DNA of 64,000 nucleotides from Undaria pinnatifida (Eukaryota; Sar; Phaeophyceae; Laminariales; Alariaceae), in NCBI GenBank assembly GCA_012845835.1, contig JABAKD010000009.1, positions 11,703,455 to 11,767,454 of the forward strand, read 5' to 3'. The position numbers were made by a program, and so were the translations under genes. Shown here piece by piece: positions 43,816 to 62,190 of the stretch. A model generated the notes under the pieces. It was not told where the DNA came from, searched no databases, and worked only from the letters and a program-made list of their open reading frames with translations. Each line of letters opens with the position of its first letter. The stretch's first letter is position 1.

Positions 43816-45012
43816 TGTGAGAGTAATGGGCGGGAACACAGAGTGTCCCCTGCAGGTCTGCCAATTGAGCAGGTCCTCCTCGGAGAGCACTCACTTTCTT
43901 AGCCTTTGCAGAGACGCAGCTTTATTCGTTTCCACCAGAGCCCCGGATGGCTTCTGAGATCCGACGCACATGCCTCCGATCTATTTCCCGATTATCCCAA
44001 ATATAAAACGCCAACCTTATCATACGAAACCCATCCAAGTTATATAATTTCGGATCAAGTTATAGGTGTTAAGATACAGCCTCGAAAGGCCTGTAATTAT
44101 CCGAATTTGAGATCATTTGGATGGGTTTCGTATGATAAGGTTGGCGGTTTATATTCGGGAAAGTTAGGAAATAGATCGGAGGCACGTGCCTCCGATCTCA
44201 GAAGCTATCCCGGGCTCTGGTGGAAACGAATAAAGCTACGTCTCTACGAAGGAACGAAAGTGAAAGTACTCTCCGAGGACCTGTTCAGGCAGACCTGCAG
44301 GGGGCACTCTGTGTCCCCCACCATTAATTTAACATGTGGCATCGTCGGCAGGACAGAAAAAAAAATGGACACGCCATAGTACCTTCTCTGTGGTTGGTTT
44401 GCCCTAGAGCCTTCCCTGCCCCCCCCGCCACACCGGCGGCATGCGGCAGATTCTAGAGCCTTTTCTGCCCCCCCCCGCCACACCGGCGGCATGCGGCAGG
44501 TTTTTGATGGGTGACTATTGCCTTGTTGTTGGGTCTTCGTTTCTTTCTACTGCTTTTCTTCGCGTGTTCCTGGCTCCATAGCCAGACCGTTAGAGGTGTG
44601 GGAGTGGGTTTTGAGGAGCCGCATCTTCGACTCATGGTTTAGTTCGTAGAACCGGAGTTTCCCCGAATCTCCCATATTTCTGCATATGCGACTCATCCGA
44701 GGGTGGGCTAGTGTTAAGATACGGCCTCGAAAGGCCTGTAATTATCCGAATTTGAGATCATTTGGATGGGTTTCGTATGATAAGGTTGGCGTTTTATATT
44801 CGGGAAAGTTAGGAAATAGATCGGAGGCACGTGCCTCCGATCTCAGAAGCTATCCCGGGCTCTGGTGGAAACGAATAAAGCTACGTCTCTACGAAGGAAC
44901 GAAAGTGAAAGTACTCTCTCCGAGGACCTGTTCAGGCAGACCTGCAGGGGGCACTCACTCTGTGTCCCCCACCTTTAATTTAACATAGGCATTTCGAGGC
45001 CGTATCCTAACA
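43816..45012 (-). repeat. older solo LTR (minus) split by a younger insertion
   Basis: 43816-44066 matches the reverse complement of the LTR up to an inner position, and 44990-45012 (ATTTCGAGGCCGTATCC) is the missing remainder. The element at 44067-44985 sits between them with TAGG on both sides. The interrupted LTR reads through once the insert and one TAGG are set aside. Confidence 0.8.
44067..44985 (+). mobile_element. deleted LTR retrotransposon nested in the older LTR
   Basis: Two nearly identical LTRs (44067-44334 and 44712-44985) surround a short interior: the primer site at 44337, then only the last 340 bp or so of the 3' internal region. That interior has its own short duplication (TAGAGCCTT...CCGGCGGCATGCGGCAG twice, 44405-44500). 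The target duplication is TAGG (44063-44066 and 44986-44989). Both LTRs share GTTCAGGCAGACC where the 24-29 kb element has GCTCAATTGGCAGACC, so this is a separate subfamily. It encodes nothing and would need proteins supplied in trans. Confidence 0.85.
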
Positions 45013-45211
45013 CCTCCCTGCCCGTTTTATACTCGTCTTGTACAGCGCTACCTTCGCCAACCTCTCCCCCCACATACTGTTACACGGCCGTTACTTTCTT
45101 TAATCAAGGATCCTGCCCCCTCCCACCCTCAAGGGCCCGCATGCCAAGTCCAACCCGGGCCCCAAGTATTTCCAACGAAGCATCGACGAAAAACGCTGTC
45201 CGAAATATTAA

Positions 45212-45315
45212 CAGCTTAGAAGCTACGTCGCTACGAAGGCTAAGAAAGTGAGTACTCCCCGAGGACCTGCTCAATTGGCAGACCTGCAGAGGGGACACTC
45301 AGTGTCTATCTCCGC
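45212..45315 (+). repeat. LTR fragment of the same family
   Basis: Matches the 3' third of the LTR (CTACGAAGGCTAAG, GAGGACCTGCTCAATTGGC, CAGACCTGCAG). Both ends are truncated and the 5' junction is abrupt. Confidence 0.7.
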
Positions 45316-45319
45316 CCAA

Positions 45320-46513
45320 TACCCTTAGACTATTAATAGACTACACATACATGTTGCTTGTGATGATAAAAAATGATAAGCGAATAGTAAATGTCAATGT
45401 TTTTTTTTACGAATAGTTTTTTTTTGCGAAGATACTAGTGTTTTTAACTCGTTTTTTCTTCACAGTTCATCGGCAGCGACGTCATCTCGCCTGTGAGCTG
45501 TGAGACTGTTTGTGAGTAAGATACCGGCATGTCATACTAACCACTACTACAACTACTGTTGTTGTTGCTGCTATATACTGTAATACATAAACGACGGTTC
45601 CAGAGAGTACCTTGTACTGTATCACGCATCTCTTCTGTTACCTTCGATCCTCCTGCAACAACCAACAACACGATATCGCGGAACCGGTTCTTCTATTTAC
45701 CAGCTAAGTAAGCAATGATTTGCTGGTCGCGCGTCACATATTTGCGCGCTTCGTACAGCAGTACCTTGTGGCTTGTGAGTTGTGGGTTGTGATGGTGATG
45801 GTGATGGATGGGATGATGGATAATGGATGAAGTCGCGTGGCCATTTCGAGTCATCGTGCAATATCCTTCCATCCCCGGGGCACCTAGCCATGCATGCAAA
45901 CGCCACAGTTGAACTCCATTTTTCGGGTTTTCGGTTTTTGGTCGGCGCGTTGAATCCGACATAAGGAAGCACGAAGCAGGAGCTAAGGAGGACCTCTTAG
46001 CGCTCACCACCGGTTCGTTGGAAGATCTCAGATGGCTGAATACGCGGATAAGGTGTGATGCCCTCTCGACGACCTGCTCGTCTTTGCGAAGCGCGTTGTG
46101 TGCTTTGAGCTTTCCATACTCAAAAAAACTTTTGTCCGTTCTCACCCCGAACCCACAGAAAATCTATTTTCTGATGCTGTATCGTGACTGCTGCTGTTGC
46201 TGTAGATGAGCTCGTTTTGTCTTCGGAGCACGCGGTCGAGCCACGGTGTTGGTATAGCAGGGCGCCCGCACTCCCCCCTAGGAAACGCAACGTTCCTCTT
46301 GGAAACTCGTCAAGAAGACGGCGCTCCTGTTTGGGGTCTAGGCGAATCATTGACTCTACGACGTTCTTATTATGTGTGCGACAACTTATCATAATATGGT
46401 GCCTTGTGACCTCGTGACTGATTCCCTTTCGCGATTATTTACCTGAAAAGAGTGTTGGCAGAATATGTTCTGACACGTGAGACGCAACGCGAGCAGGAGA
46501 TCGTTTCTGGTGT

Positions 46514-46551
<38 letters not shown>

Positions 46552-47400
46552 GCAGCAGCAATGCAGCAGCAAGTATATACGAGTACGTATGGGCTTGACT
46601 GCAAGGCAAGTCAGACTCGCTATTGTAGGCGTATGCCCGTACGAGACACACTGAGGTTGCACGCCTGCGCACGCTTACAGAGACTACTACTATCGCTGTG
46701 GTGGAGCGTGTGGCGGCCCCCGCAAGAGTCGAGATATGCTCCCAAATATTATCTTCTGTGTTCGGTGTTGCTCTGTGTTGGAAGGTCAAACAGACTACGA
46801 GTACACGAATGCAGTCAGAGACGTTCTCACTTCGACCAAAAATGTCTTCCCAAGTCCCCAAAGTCTGATGTATGTGTACCTGGTATCATACCTCGAACGA
46901 TAGGAACTCGCATTTGTTTTTCTTCTCTTCTGATTGTACAGCAGAGACATTGTTTCTGTCTTTCGACATTCGTGTGCCAGGTGCAGCTTACCGCTGATGT
47001 ACTGCTGCATGCATGAAACCGTTCTTTCGTTCACCAGGTATCATGCAGCAGCACCAGTACAGCTAGTACAGCAGCAGCAGTGTAGGCCCACCAATAAGAA
47101 AGTGCCCAACAAGAAATTGATGCCCACCTTTGGGCGGACGCTAGGAAAATTGGACTAAGAAATCGTGCTCACCGGCGAATACTATATTAAATCCTATATA
47201 GTAGCCTATGCTCAAGGTTGTTCAAGGGTGGTGTGCCACAATAAGAATCTGAGGCTCACTCCAAGCAGGAGTTTCTTGTCGGCCTGCTGTATACCGGCCC
47301 GCTAATTGGAAACCTGGTACTACAGCTACGTACGTACCAGGTACCTGCTAGATTTCTTATTCAAGAAAAATATATGTCCACGTTTTCTTTGCTTTAGTTT
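45320..47400. other. no supported gene; GAT/CAT and GCA tracts
   Basis: A 150-codon minus frame (45693-46145) includes a His run coded by (ATGGTG)n and is probably chance. GTACCTGGTATC at 46879. Confidence 0.35.
46515..46570. repeat. (GCA)n microsatellite
   Basis: About nine GCA units, then AACAACAATGCAGCAGCAATG. The same kind of tract is at 655-690 and 18240-18260. No gene is evident around it. Confidence 0.9.
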
Positions 47401-47401
47401 T

Positions 47402-47745
47402 TTTATCCTCGCTTTTACTCAGCCAGCTCAACTCGTGAAATATGTTTACCTTTAGGGGCGTTCTGGACAAGCCGGGGTCACAGGTGTCTTCCCTTTTTTG
47501 GTACTTGCCTTCATTTTTTATCGGGCATACCGGTAGGGTTCAGCATTCCCACCTTTCAGCTGTTTATGCTCGTCGATTTGCATCGAATTTCGCCAACTCA
47601 CGCTCTCCCGCTTTCGGCCTGTCGATTTGTTTTCAAGAGTCTCTTGTGAGACTCGAACCTACGACCGAGACCTCAATAGTTACGCGTCTTACTAGTGGAC
47701 GTTATCTATGGCGTAACCGCTCCCGAATTTCTTAGTTCGCAGGGA
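47402..47745 (-). mobile_element. tRNA-derived SINE copy
   Basis: The minus-strand head has GTCGTAGGTTCGAGTCTCAC, an excellent box B. The body has GAGAGCGTGAGTTGGC, ATTCGATGCAAATCGACGAG, AATGCTGAACCCT, CGATAAAAAATGAAGGCAAG, ACACCTGTGACCCCGGC and the tail CACGAGTTGAGCTGG then AAAGCGAGGATAA. Confidence 0.75.
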
Positions 47746-47989
47746 ATCTCAAGCGTGAGTGAGTGTGGGGCTCTTTCTTAGGGAACTGGGACGGTTGACG
47801 ATAGTGTATGTACGGGCAAACTGAGGAGACATAAGCACAGGGTTCCGTGGGCAAGATCGCACCTGATGCAGGGGCAAACCACAGAGGAGCACAGACGAAA
47901 CGGAAACAATATAACTAGAAGTATTGCATTTGGCAGCAATGTCAATTGCCAGCTCCTGCTATTAAGAAACATGATATTTAACATTAACG

Positions 47990-48720
47990 AGTAGGCCTTG
48001 GTTCTTGTGCTCTTTTTCCCGCCAATTATGCAGCCTGTTTTGTGCTCGATTTTTGACTACTGTGTCGCTTAGAAGGTAGATCATGCTACCAATTATGCTC
48101 CATTATATTTGTAAGTTTTAAGCGACCTGTAAAGCAATTATGCCCCTTTGTGCCGTCAGTCAGCAGGAATGTGACAAAAATTACCAAAAAATGCTCCTCA
48201 GAGATCAGCGTCTCGCCGTTTTATTGCTGAATTTGACCCGTGATGTGCCCACAAAGCAGTGAATGACATATTACGAAATGTCACAGAAAAGAGAAAGTCT
48301 TTTTTTTTGTCAGCAATCCTGACATGAATCTTTGATCCTTACGTTTTTTCCAAAATTATTGGAAGTCAGGATTCTTGACAAATGCCACGATTCGTGAAAA
48401 TGGCACGTTTTTTTTGTCACGAGTCTTCACTTTTTTTGTGTTCTCTAGGAATGCCCATTACCAGAGGGCAATTTTCATGTACAATCTTGTAACTATTTTT
48501 GTAGAGGTATGCGAGGCATTGTTCGCGGGGGACATCAAATTTGCCGGTAGCGTCTTGTTTTACACCGGATTTTGCTCCTATTACGGGGGACCATAGTAAA
48601 TAGGACCAAATATTGTTAGTCAAAATAGGGAAATATATTGGTTTTTGTGTGTACCGTAGGTCCTATTTACTATGGTCCCCCGTAATAGCGGAGAATTATG
48701 CTAGCACCAGCCCTGATTCT
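47990..48720. other. region with repeated AATTATGC motif, possible hAT-like remnant
   Basis: CAATTATGC or GAATTATGC recurs near 48025, 48092, 48137 and 48696, and the 111-bp hairpin sits in the 3' part. Short repeated subterminal motifs of this kind are common in hAT-type elements. No transposase or clear TIR is seen. Confidence 0.25.
48578..48688. mobile_element. 111-bp perfect hairpin or mini-MITE
   Basis: 30-bp arms (48578-48607 and 48659-48688) are exact complements; the left arm begins CTATTACGGGGGACCATAG. A 51-bp AT-rich loop separates them. It could be a very small inverted-repeat element or a transcribed hairpin. The absence of mismatches argues for a recent origin. Confidence 0.7.
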
Positions 48721-48902
48721 TCGCGGTACGTCACAGTACCGCAGTATGCTAGTCTGCGACTTGGGGGTTAAAAAGGCGTATTATATTATCAGGTACCTGG
48801 TATACCAGAAAATGTGCCGGCACAAGAAACCAAGGCCTATCTACGAGCATGTACGAATCTGTAAACGAGTCTGCCGCAGTCCGCAGGTATATACTACGAG
48901 TA

Positions 48903-49035
48903 CTCACTGCTGTATATTATTATAAAAATTAAAATACACTCCAGCTGTGAGATCGAATATTTTGTCGAAACTCATCTTTGCAAGCTGTGTGTGATACTCC
49001 GATCGCGCGTATTACGGGTTGTGTATATTACGTGT
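48903..49035 (+). repeat. GATCGCGCG-family copy, 5' end
   Basis: TATTATAAAAATTAAAATAC, ACTCCAGCTGTGAGATCG, GCAAGCTGTGTGTGATACTC, CGATCGCGCGTATTACGGG, then loss of similarity. Confidence 0.65.
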
Positions 49036-49213
49036 CAGAAGCAGCAGTACAAGGGCCTACTTATGATGCTGCTTGATCAACGTCTGCTGGTTCTATTTAC
49101 GGGGGGGGCATAGCGAACAAAATTACCACTATGTAAGTCGCGGTCGGTCGTTAAACTTTCGTTTTTTGGACTTTTGGGCTGTACAGACTTTCAAAGCTGC
49201 AGCTGCTGCTGGA

Positions 49214-49300
49214 CCCTTCGAACAGCTCCAGCAGCTGCTGGGCCATTCGAACGCTGTACCCTTCGAACAGCTCCAGCAGCTGCTGGGCCATTCGAACGGC
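49214..49300. repeat. 45-bp tandem duplication in a CAGCTG-rich stretch
   Basis: CCCTTCGAACAGCTCCAGC, AGCTGCTGGGCCATTCGAAC twice with a period of 45 bp. A multiple of three, it would keep a frame, and the flanking frame 49073-49588 is open; no protein family is recognised. Confidence 0.8.
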
Positions 49301-49599
49301 TGTCCCAGAACGTCAAAACGTGAGCTATGTTTTGTAATTTCAATGCCGGTGGTGGTGATTAAGGCTGCAAATGTCTCGTCAGCTGCTGGTGCCGTTCGTT
49401 TTTCCCCCCTATCCGCTGCTGCTCACAACGTCAGCAGATTCCGTGTCGTACTTGGTGCTGAATTTTTACCGCTTTACCACAGCGCTGTCGCCAAAGCTAT
49501 CCTGCGCCACCGCCAGCACCCCCGCGCCGCCGCGGCAGCCGCTGCTGCTGCTGCTGCTGCTACTGCTATTGGTGTCCATACTGCGTAAGCTTTTAAAGG

Positions 49600-52470
49600 C
49601 AAAAAATCTGCTGTCTGTGGTCATGACCTCGCCTAGCCTATCGTCCTTGCTACATACTCGTTCCATGGCGGAGTGCCTATGCGTAGGGAGCATGGGAGGG
49701 AGGGAGCTGGCTGTGATAATGGTACTAGTGCTGTCTGTGACTGGGCACCTTAGGGGAAGGCGCTCAAGTGCTGGCTGCAGAGGTCGCCGTTGCTGCAGCA
49801 ACGTGTTGCGCGAACTCGCATCGTTTTTTTCGGATCGCCCAACACAGCTGCAGCTTCGAGTATTTATATACACCAAGACAGCGGTCAAATCGCACATATC
49901 GTACATCAAAAAGTACCCGCAAATTGTTGCACATGGCCGGTCACCCATCGACTAGTCAGTGTATTTTCCAAGAAGATCTGCTGGAAATACCTGGTAGGCT
50001 ACAACAGCATCAGATCACCATAATATATTTGGGCTGTCCTTACAGCAGTAGTATCACAAATACATACCTTCCTTATTTCCTATAGTACACCCGGATCAAT
50101 TACATTGCAGTATAGCTGCATGTTCTATCTGCCGCAAGGATGCGGGCGAACGCACGGGGGTGCAAAATGCAAAAAAAGCATCCGCCTCTTGCGTCACCCT
50201 TCTTCCGAAGGGGAACCTTGTACTCACGACCTATATACGATAACCACCAAAACCTTCGTATACATTCCCCAGTTCTTGCTACCACATTTGGTCCTGAGTG
50301 CTATGTTGCCCTGTCGTAGTATATACTCCGGAGTATAAGCTATTATCAGAACTACAATACCAGATACACGAGACAGGAGTATGCGGTCTACCGTGTCTCC
50401 CATGGTATTACTATATTCTGAAGTTCTGCGTAACGCTCGAACACAGCCCACGCACGGTCCACCCAGTCGATGCGTCAGTACTCGTATCATACTCCTACCA
50501 TACAGCACAACTATTACTTGTAGTAATGCTGAATCCGTGTATGGCTGCTGTACGTAAATACGAGTTTGGTACTCGTAATTACGAGCAATCGGAACATGTA
50601 CATGCATGTGCAGAAACACCAGTTGCTTACAGTCATACCCGGTACACCGTCGTACCGGTACGGCTGTACGTCTTCTAGACTGCGGCGACGACTATTAATA
50701 TGATAAGAGTACGCGTAATAGGTGATCACTCACCTGGTCAGCAATAAAAAGCCAAAGCCCGAAGCCAATATGGTAAGAGTACGCGTAAGAGGAAATCACT
50801 TACCTGGTCAGCAATAAAAAACCAAAGCCCGAAGCCGCCAGCGACGTGGCTATGAAGTGCTATGAGGTGCTATGAGATGGTATAGACTACTATGGCAACC
50901 GGAAGGGGATAGGAGCCTCTTTCTGGCGGTCTTAGCCCGTATGAGGTGGCTGGACTTGACTAGTTTTTACTAGGTCATCAGTTCGTTGGCCAGCCCACAC
51001 TGAATTTTGTGGGATTTAAACAAATATTTTTCCCCATCCGCGGAGGATGAAAAAAAAAGGAAAAAAAAACTTGAACAAAAAGCCGGGTGAGCTAAGCGAG
51101 CTTATTGCTTCCCTTGGCCGAGGGAGGGCCGCAGGAGGCGTTATGATGTCCGGCGGGGGTGTTTGGCTTCGTTTCGGTTTCAGCATCAAAATTACAAGTT
51201 ATGATAAAACCAGCGAGCCTTCCCATGTTCAAAGAAGGAAACCCCAGCATGTAGTCGGACTGCTGGCACCTCTGTAACTAGCTGCTGTAAAACCTAGCCA
51301 ACGAATGGCTAGTCGGCGACTTATAGCCGGCCTAGTCACCGCCCTACAGTAGCTGCTGCGGTAGACTACCGGTGTGGTGTAAGAAACCTGGTACAGAGTA
51401 CACAGCAGCAAGCAGTATATTCATTTTGCAGCAGTTTTACCAGGATAAGGATATGCACCACGAGCCAATATGCACTCTGCTTGTTCCACGTGGTCGACTG
51501 AATTAATCAACCGACCGTCCGATGGTTGATGGCTCATGGTTGCAGTTTGACGATTGGCTGAAGGAAGTTATGAGGCATTACGTATTACCTATGACGGCAA
51601 GGAAAAATGTGCCTTTAGTTCTTGCCTGAAACGCATGCTACGTGTTACGGCTAAAAGAAGTTCGAACAGCGCACGTTCGCACGAAATTGGCCAAAAGTGC
51701 ACACGGCGCCCGCGAACGGTGACCATAGCTCTTGGACGACGTTAATACAGGGGTGGAAGAGCATCATCCCCTTCCTGGTCAAAGGTGCTAAAAAGCTCGT
51801 TAGGGGTTTCCAGTGTGTCGAGAGGCATTGCCCATCAGGGGCTATTTTTAGTTGCCTCGAACGGCAAGAATTATGCGCTCGGCGCGTGGTTTTTCGAACG
51901 CGAGCGTACGTGTAACGCGTAGTAACATGCATCCCTGCTTCTTCTCGTAATATAATAGCACATGGCGCATACCTAATGTAATAGGATGGAGCTACCCACC
52001 CGTATGATATGGGCCATGAATGAGGAAAATGCCGTTTTTCTTCCTAGTCCTGTCATCCCCATATTAGGCCCATGCCGCTGTTTTTTTGTGTGAAGCGTGA
52101 AGGTGGCCCCCTCGTTTTGACTCTCTCCTCCACGATCCGGCTACCAGACTAGTTGCCTACCACCGTGAGGGGCTATATGGTTGGTGAGAGGGTGCGTCAA
52201 GCGATGTGGACCCCTATAGGTCTTCTATCGGTGTTCTCTTATACCTTGTTTTCTTATACCAGTATAAGGTACAACAGCGAGGTGTTGCCTTTTACCGAGA
52301 GATCGATGTATGAGGTATACTTCCAACTATATATATATTTTAAAGCGATTTTAGTGTAAGAGCGGAATGCTTTCATACCGATGTACCGGTAGAAGGTACC
52401 TTGGCATGAGAGAGGTGTTGTGTTATACCGAAATATCGATGTAAACAAAAGCCCCTCTTTTACCGCAGAT
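49600..52470. other. no confident gene; small open frames
   Basis: 49371-49955 is open for 194 codons with a poly-Leu segment from (CTG)n. A 35-codon frame at 51522-51629 (DGSWLQFDDWLKEVMRHYV) followed by a shifted frame to 51915 could be a decayed gene. AGTATATACTCCGGAGTATA is at 50318-50337. Confidence 0.25.
50697..50836. repeat. 70-bp tandem duplication
   Basis: AATATGATAAGAGTACGCGT / AATATGGTAAGAGTACGCGT start the units; CACCTGGTCAGCAATAAAAA / TACCTGGTCAGCAATAAAAA and AGCCCGAAGCC end them. Confidence 0.9.
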
Positions 52471-52475
52471 TTGAG

Positions 52476-52565
52476 TTTTAACCCTTTTAGCACCGCACTC
52501 CCCACATGAGGACAAAACACTTGGAGTTAGACTAGAAAAAATTGGGTAGGAGTTGGAAATGGGTC
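52476..52565 (+). repeat. TTAA-ended piggyBac-like terminus
   Basis: TTTTAACCCTTTTAGCACCG, CACTCCCCACATGAGGAC, AAAACACTTGGAGTTAGAC, GGAGTTGGAAATGGG. This is the clearest copy of the family. Confidence 0.5.
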
Positions 52566-53453
52566 ACGCTTTGCGAGTGACGTCAAGACATCTGCGAGCG
52601 ACGCCCGTTTTTGGTCGTGGAACACGCGCTGTTTTGGTGGCACAAGCACTCAACACTAGACTTTTGTGCCGAGGATTTTGATTTGTGCGTTGGTGTTGAG
52701 CCTTGCTGACCCGTCGCAACAGCAGCAGTGCAGCAGAGATGCTACTTTTCTGTTCCTGAAAGTTGTTCAAGGCAATCATCCTGGTACCAAGAACATGCTT
52801 ACAGCAGTAGTACCAGGTACAGATTAGACTACATATTTTGAGTTGTTGCTGATGTCGCTTTACAGAGTCGTGGCCCTTCACCAGTGCGGTGCCTTTTGCC
52901 ATATTACAGTACCAGCACTAAAGTGGGACCCCAAATTATGCCGCGGGGGCGTGGCACACTAACTGTAAGACGAGCTCGTGACAAGCGAATTTCACCGCAC
53001 CAAAGGGTACAGCACTAGCGCCGGAACATGGCTGTAGGTACTTTCCATTATCTAGCCTAAATGTCACGAAAAGGGACAGGACTACAGGTAGCTGCTGCGG
53101 TAAGAAGCCAAAACCAAACGAAATTCGATCGGGGTACCGGGAGATGACAGCCTATTCCGCGACCTATTGTGCAAAGACCAAAACAGAGGCACACGCACTA
53201 TTTAGTGTCCAGCCGGAAATACCTGCACTTCAGCGGCAACCAGCACTACCCCGCATACTGCCACTGCTGGTTGTTTTTATCGGTGCCAAACGATTTCACA
53301 GGCGCTATAGCGGGCAACCGGCACTATAGTAGTCAATCGGCGCTAGAAAGAGGGACCTCTACTGCTGCTGTCTCTGGCTGTATGTGTTGCGCTTACTGCG
53401 CCTTCACACGAAGCTGTTCATGCTATTCTTATGCCAGGTGTGGTTTGCTTCGG

Positions 53454-53650
53454 GTAAGACCTCTGTAGCAGGTTTTCGTTTATTCTTCTGCCTGCTTAAG
53501 TACTACATTTCATGCTACCGTACGAGGACACTTCCTATGCTGCGCGGATTGGTTTGTTTGTTATTGTTTGTTCCCACCTGGGCGCTGCCACTTGAAACAC
53601 GTTTTTTTTGTTCTGTTGTTTCTGTTTTCCTGCTTTTCTTTTTTTTTCAG
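53454..53650 (+). other. candidate leader intron upstream of GDI exon 1
   Basis: A strong donor GTAAGA begins at 53454. A long pyrimidine tract ends in TTTTTTTCAG at 53641-53650, directly before the block holding the GDI start codon. This looks like an intron in the 5' leader. The exon before 53454 is not recognisable as protein, so translation probably starts at 53702, inside the second exon. An in-frame upstream start cannot be excluded from sequence alone. Confidence 0.5.
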
Positions 53651-53701
53651 GATGGCGAGACCCCAGCGCCAAGGCCGGACTGGCTTCCCGATGGCTGCGA
53701 G

Positions 53702-61099
<7,398 letters not shown>

Positions 61100-61171
61100 G
61101 GAGGGCTAAGGAGGGCTAAACAAAAAGTAGGGGGAAGGGGGGGAACCCAAAAATATATATGGCGTGGTAAC

Positions 61172-61177
61172 AATAAA
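61172..61177 (+). terminator. candidate polyadenylation signal of GDI
   Basis: AATAAA lies 73 bp after the GDI stop codon in an A-rich stretch. It is the only canonical hexamer I saw close behind the gene. Confidence 0.35.
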
Positions 61178-61179
61178 AA

Positions 61180-62190
61180 AATAATGAGAAAACCAGAAGC
61201 GCAGTCTGTCCCACTGCTTGAAGGTGGGGAGGGTGGGAAGAAGCACGGGGCTATTTTTCCGGTTTCGTGCGTAGGGTAGTGAGGGTTTCCTATTGTCGTG
61301 GTAAGGTATTTTGGTTGTAAGGGAGCGGGCGGGGTTGGGGAACGGAGGAGGGGAGCGGGGGGGCCTAGATTGAAGAAGATAAGAGCAAAGACTGGGAAGG
61401 GAGCCGGCGCTTGGGGGGGGGGGGGGGTCCAAGTTTGAATTGGATGGGGCTAGCTTGGCTTGGCTTCGCGCGCCGCTTGCTATATATAGGGGTGGAACGC
61501 AATCGTGTTTGTGTTTTTACCTCTTTTGTTTTGTGTTCTGCGCTGCCATCTACATTTACGCAACCTTGTTTGTTGTGCGAGGTGCGATGATGGCTTCCTC
61601 CCGTACCCAGTTGGAGCAATGCTTCCCTTCGTCACCGAAGGCCCGCGGGCAGACCCAGCGTAGTATTTTTTTGTTACCTTCTTTTTCTGGCAGTATCAGC
61701 AGCAGCTTCAGCAGCAGCGTTACCCGGCCGGCGTCGGCTGATTTGTCGGTTGGTTGGTCGGGTGGTTGGTCGCTTTTTGCCTGTCGGAAGGAACAACGCC
61801 ACAGATGCGGCGTGGAAACCCGGTGCGAAAACGCGGGGGGGGGGGGGCGTGGAAACGTCTTTCGCTCTTTTATTGCCAGGGAATGGTTTGCAGTTTTTTG
61901 TTGTTTTTTATTGCGAGGCGGCGGAGGCGTAAGAGAAGGGGGGGGAGGGCGGGGGGAGGGGGGGGACAGGGTGATTGTGGGTCGCTCAAGACCAAGAGAG
62001 AGAGACGTGTTTTTATCTCTGGCCCTTTCTTTTTTTTCGTGTTTTTTTCTTTCTCGTTTTCGCTTATTTTTTTCTTTTCTTTTGCTTATTTTTATCTCGG
62101 CCGGCCGACCGGCACGAAGAAAGATAATTGGAGGAATTGGCGATATGGGTGGCACAACCCTTCAAAATTACTAACTGGCAACATGCTGGC
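61180..62190. other. GDI downstream region, low complexity
   Basis: Poly-G at 61417 and 61837, G-rich at 61930-61975 and T-rich at 62020-62090. Long open frames on both strands (61440-62174, 61556-62155) reflect biased composition. Confidence 0.4.
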
